A program made the position numbers and the translations under genes. A stretch of DNA of 5,794 nucleotides from Quisquiliibacterium sp. (lineage in GTDB: Bacteria; Pseudomonadota; Gammaproteobacteria; Burkholderiales; Burkholderiaceae_E), in assembly GCA_023257915.1 (NCBI GenBank), contig JALRBB010000249.1, forward strand, positions 1 to 5,794. The letters run 5' to 3'. The notes below the pieces were generated by a model that saw only the letters and a program-made list of their open reading frames with translations, ran no database searches and was not told the DNA's origin. This document shows positions 5,555 to 5,794 of the stretch, one piece after another; position 1 is the first letter of the stretch; every line of letters starts with the position of its first letter.

Positions 5555-5794
5555 ATGACCCACAAGATCGTCCTGATTCGCCACGGCGAGAGCCAATGGA
5601 ACCTCGAGAACCGGTTCACCGGATGGACCGACGTTGATCTGACACCCAACGGCATGGCCGAGGCCAGGCGTGCCGGACAGTTGCTCAAGGCCGAGGGCTT
5701 CGAGTTCGATCTCGCCTACACCTCGGTGCTCAAGCGCGCGATTCGGACCCTGTGGACCGTGCTCGACGAGATGGATCGCCTGTGGCTGCCGGTG
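5555..5794 (+). CDS. gpmA: 2,3-bisphosphoglycerate-dependent phosphoglycerate mutase, 5' part
   Basis: Only the first 80 residues lie in the window; the full enzyme would be roughly 250. GpmA interconverts 3- and 2-phosphoglycerate in glycolysis and gluconeogenesis through a phosphohistidine. The signature [10 protein letters not shown] is at residues 7-16, with catalytic His10. It is followed by the substrate-binding [12 protein letters not shown] (19-30) and [13 protein letters not shown] (55-67), which carries the conserved Arg. The catalytic Glu region and second His lie beyond the right edge. The strong match distinguishes it from small histidine phosphatases such as CobC or SixA. The ATG at 5555 gives the standard N-terminus; upstream there is only a weak GAG-type ribosome binding site. 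It is divergent from the rhodanese gene. Confidence 0.95.
   Translation, partial: MTHKIVLIRHGESQWNLENRFTGWTDVDLTPNGMAEARRAGQLLKAEGFEFDLAYTSVLKRAIRTLWTVLDEMDRLWLPV

Noticed and set aside
1..5794. A novel defence, mobile or biosynthetic system
   Set aside because: Every gene belongs to a known housekeeping family, gaps are short, composition is even, and there are no repeats, integrase, transposase or toxin-antitoxin motifs.

Overview
The window is dense, GC-rich chromosomal DNA: ten protein genes with short gaps (none over about 70 bases). The gene order and the sequence style of SecB, GrxC and GpmA suggest a betaproteobacterium (Burkholderiales/Rhodocyclales-like). This placement rests on recalled family patterns and was not searched. 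No mobile element, CRISPR array, RNA gene or prophage feature was seen. This is ordinary core-genome housekeeping sequence.

Layout, left to right. (1) A BioC-type methyltransferase reads leftward from 875 and leaves the window at base 1. (2) Two rightward genes follow: comF (915-1697), divergent from bioC across a 39-base gap, then trmL (1735-2199). (3) A leftward run of six genes, read from high to low coordinates, is membrane-anchored rhodanese (5489-5088), grxC (5065-4805), secB (4773-4294), a secreted SH3-like protein (4294-3857), gpsA (3833-2835) and a LOG/TIGR00730-family phosphoribohydrolase (2832-2266). Gaps are 22, 31, -1, 23 and 2 bases, so this is very probably one operon. It converges on trmL at about 2200-2265. 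(4) gpmA starts at 5555, divergent from the rhodanese gene, and runs off the right end after 80 codons.

The core rhodanese-grxC-secB-gpsA order, with trmL nearby, is also found in E. coli (yibN-grxC-secB-gpsA-cysE-trmL). Three differences stand out here: a two-repeat periplasmic SH3-like gene sits between secB and gpsA and is coupled to secB by a TAATG junction; a LOG-family gene lies after gpsA where E. coli has cysE; and the divergent phosphoglycerate mutase is the cofactor-dependent gpmA type, whereas E. coli has the unrelated gpmM at the matching place.

Functionally the operon mixes sulfur and thiol chemistry (rhodanese, glutaredoxin), protein export (SecB and an exported SH3-like protein), phospholipid precursor supply (GpsA) and nucleotide metabolism (LOG). 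The flanking genes cover biotin precursor synthesis, DNA uptake/competence, tRNA wobble modification and glycolysis. Both divergent gaps contain a similar near-symmetrical TATAGA core that could act as a -10 element on both strands.
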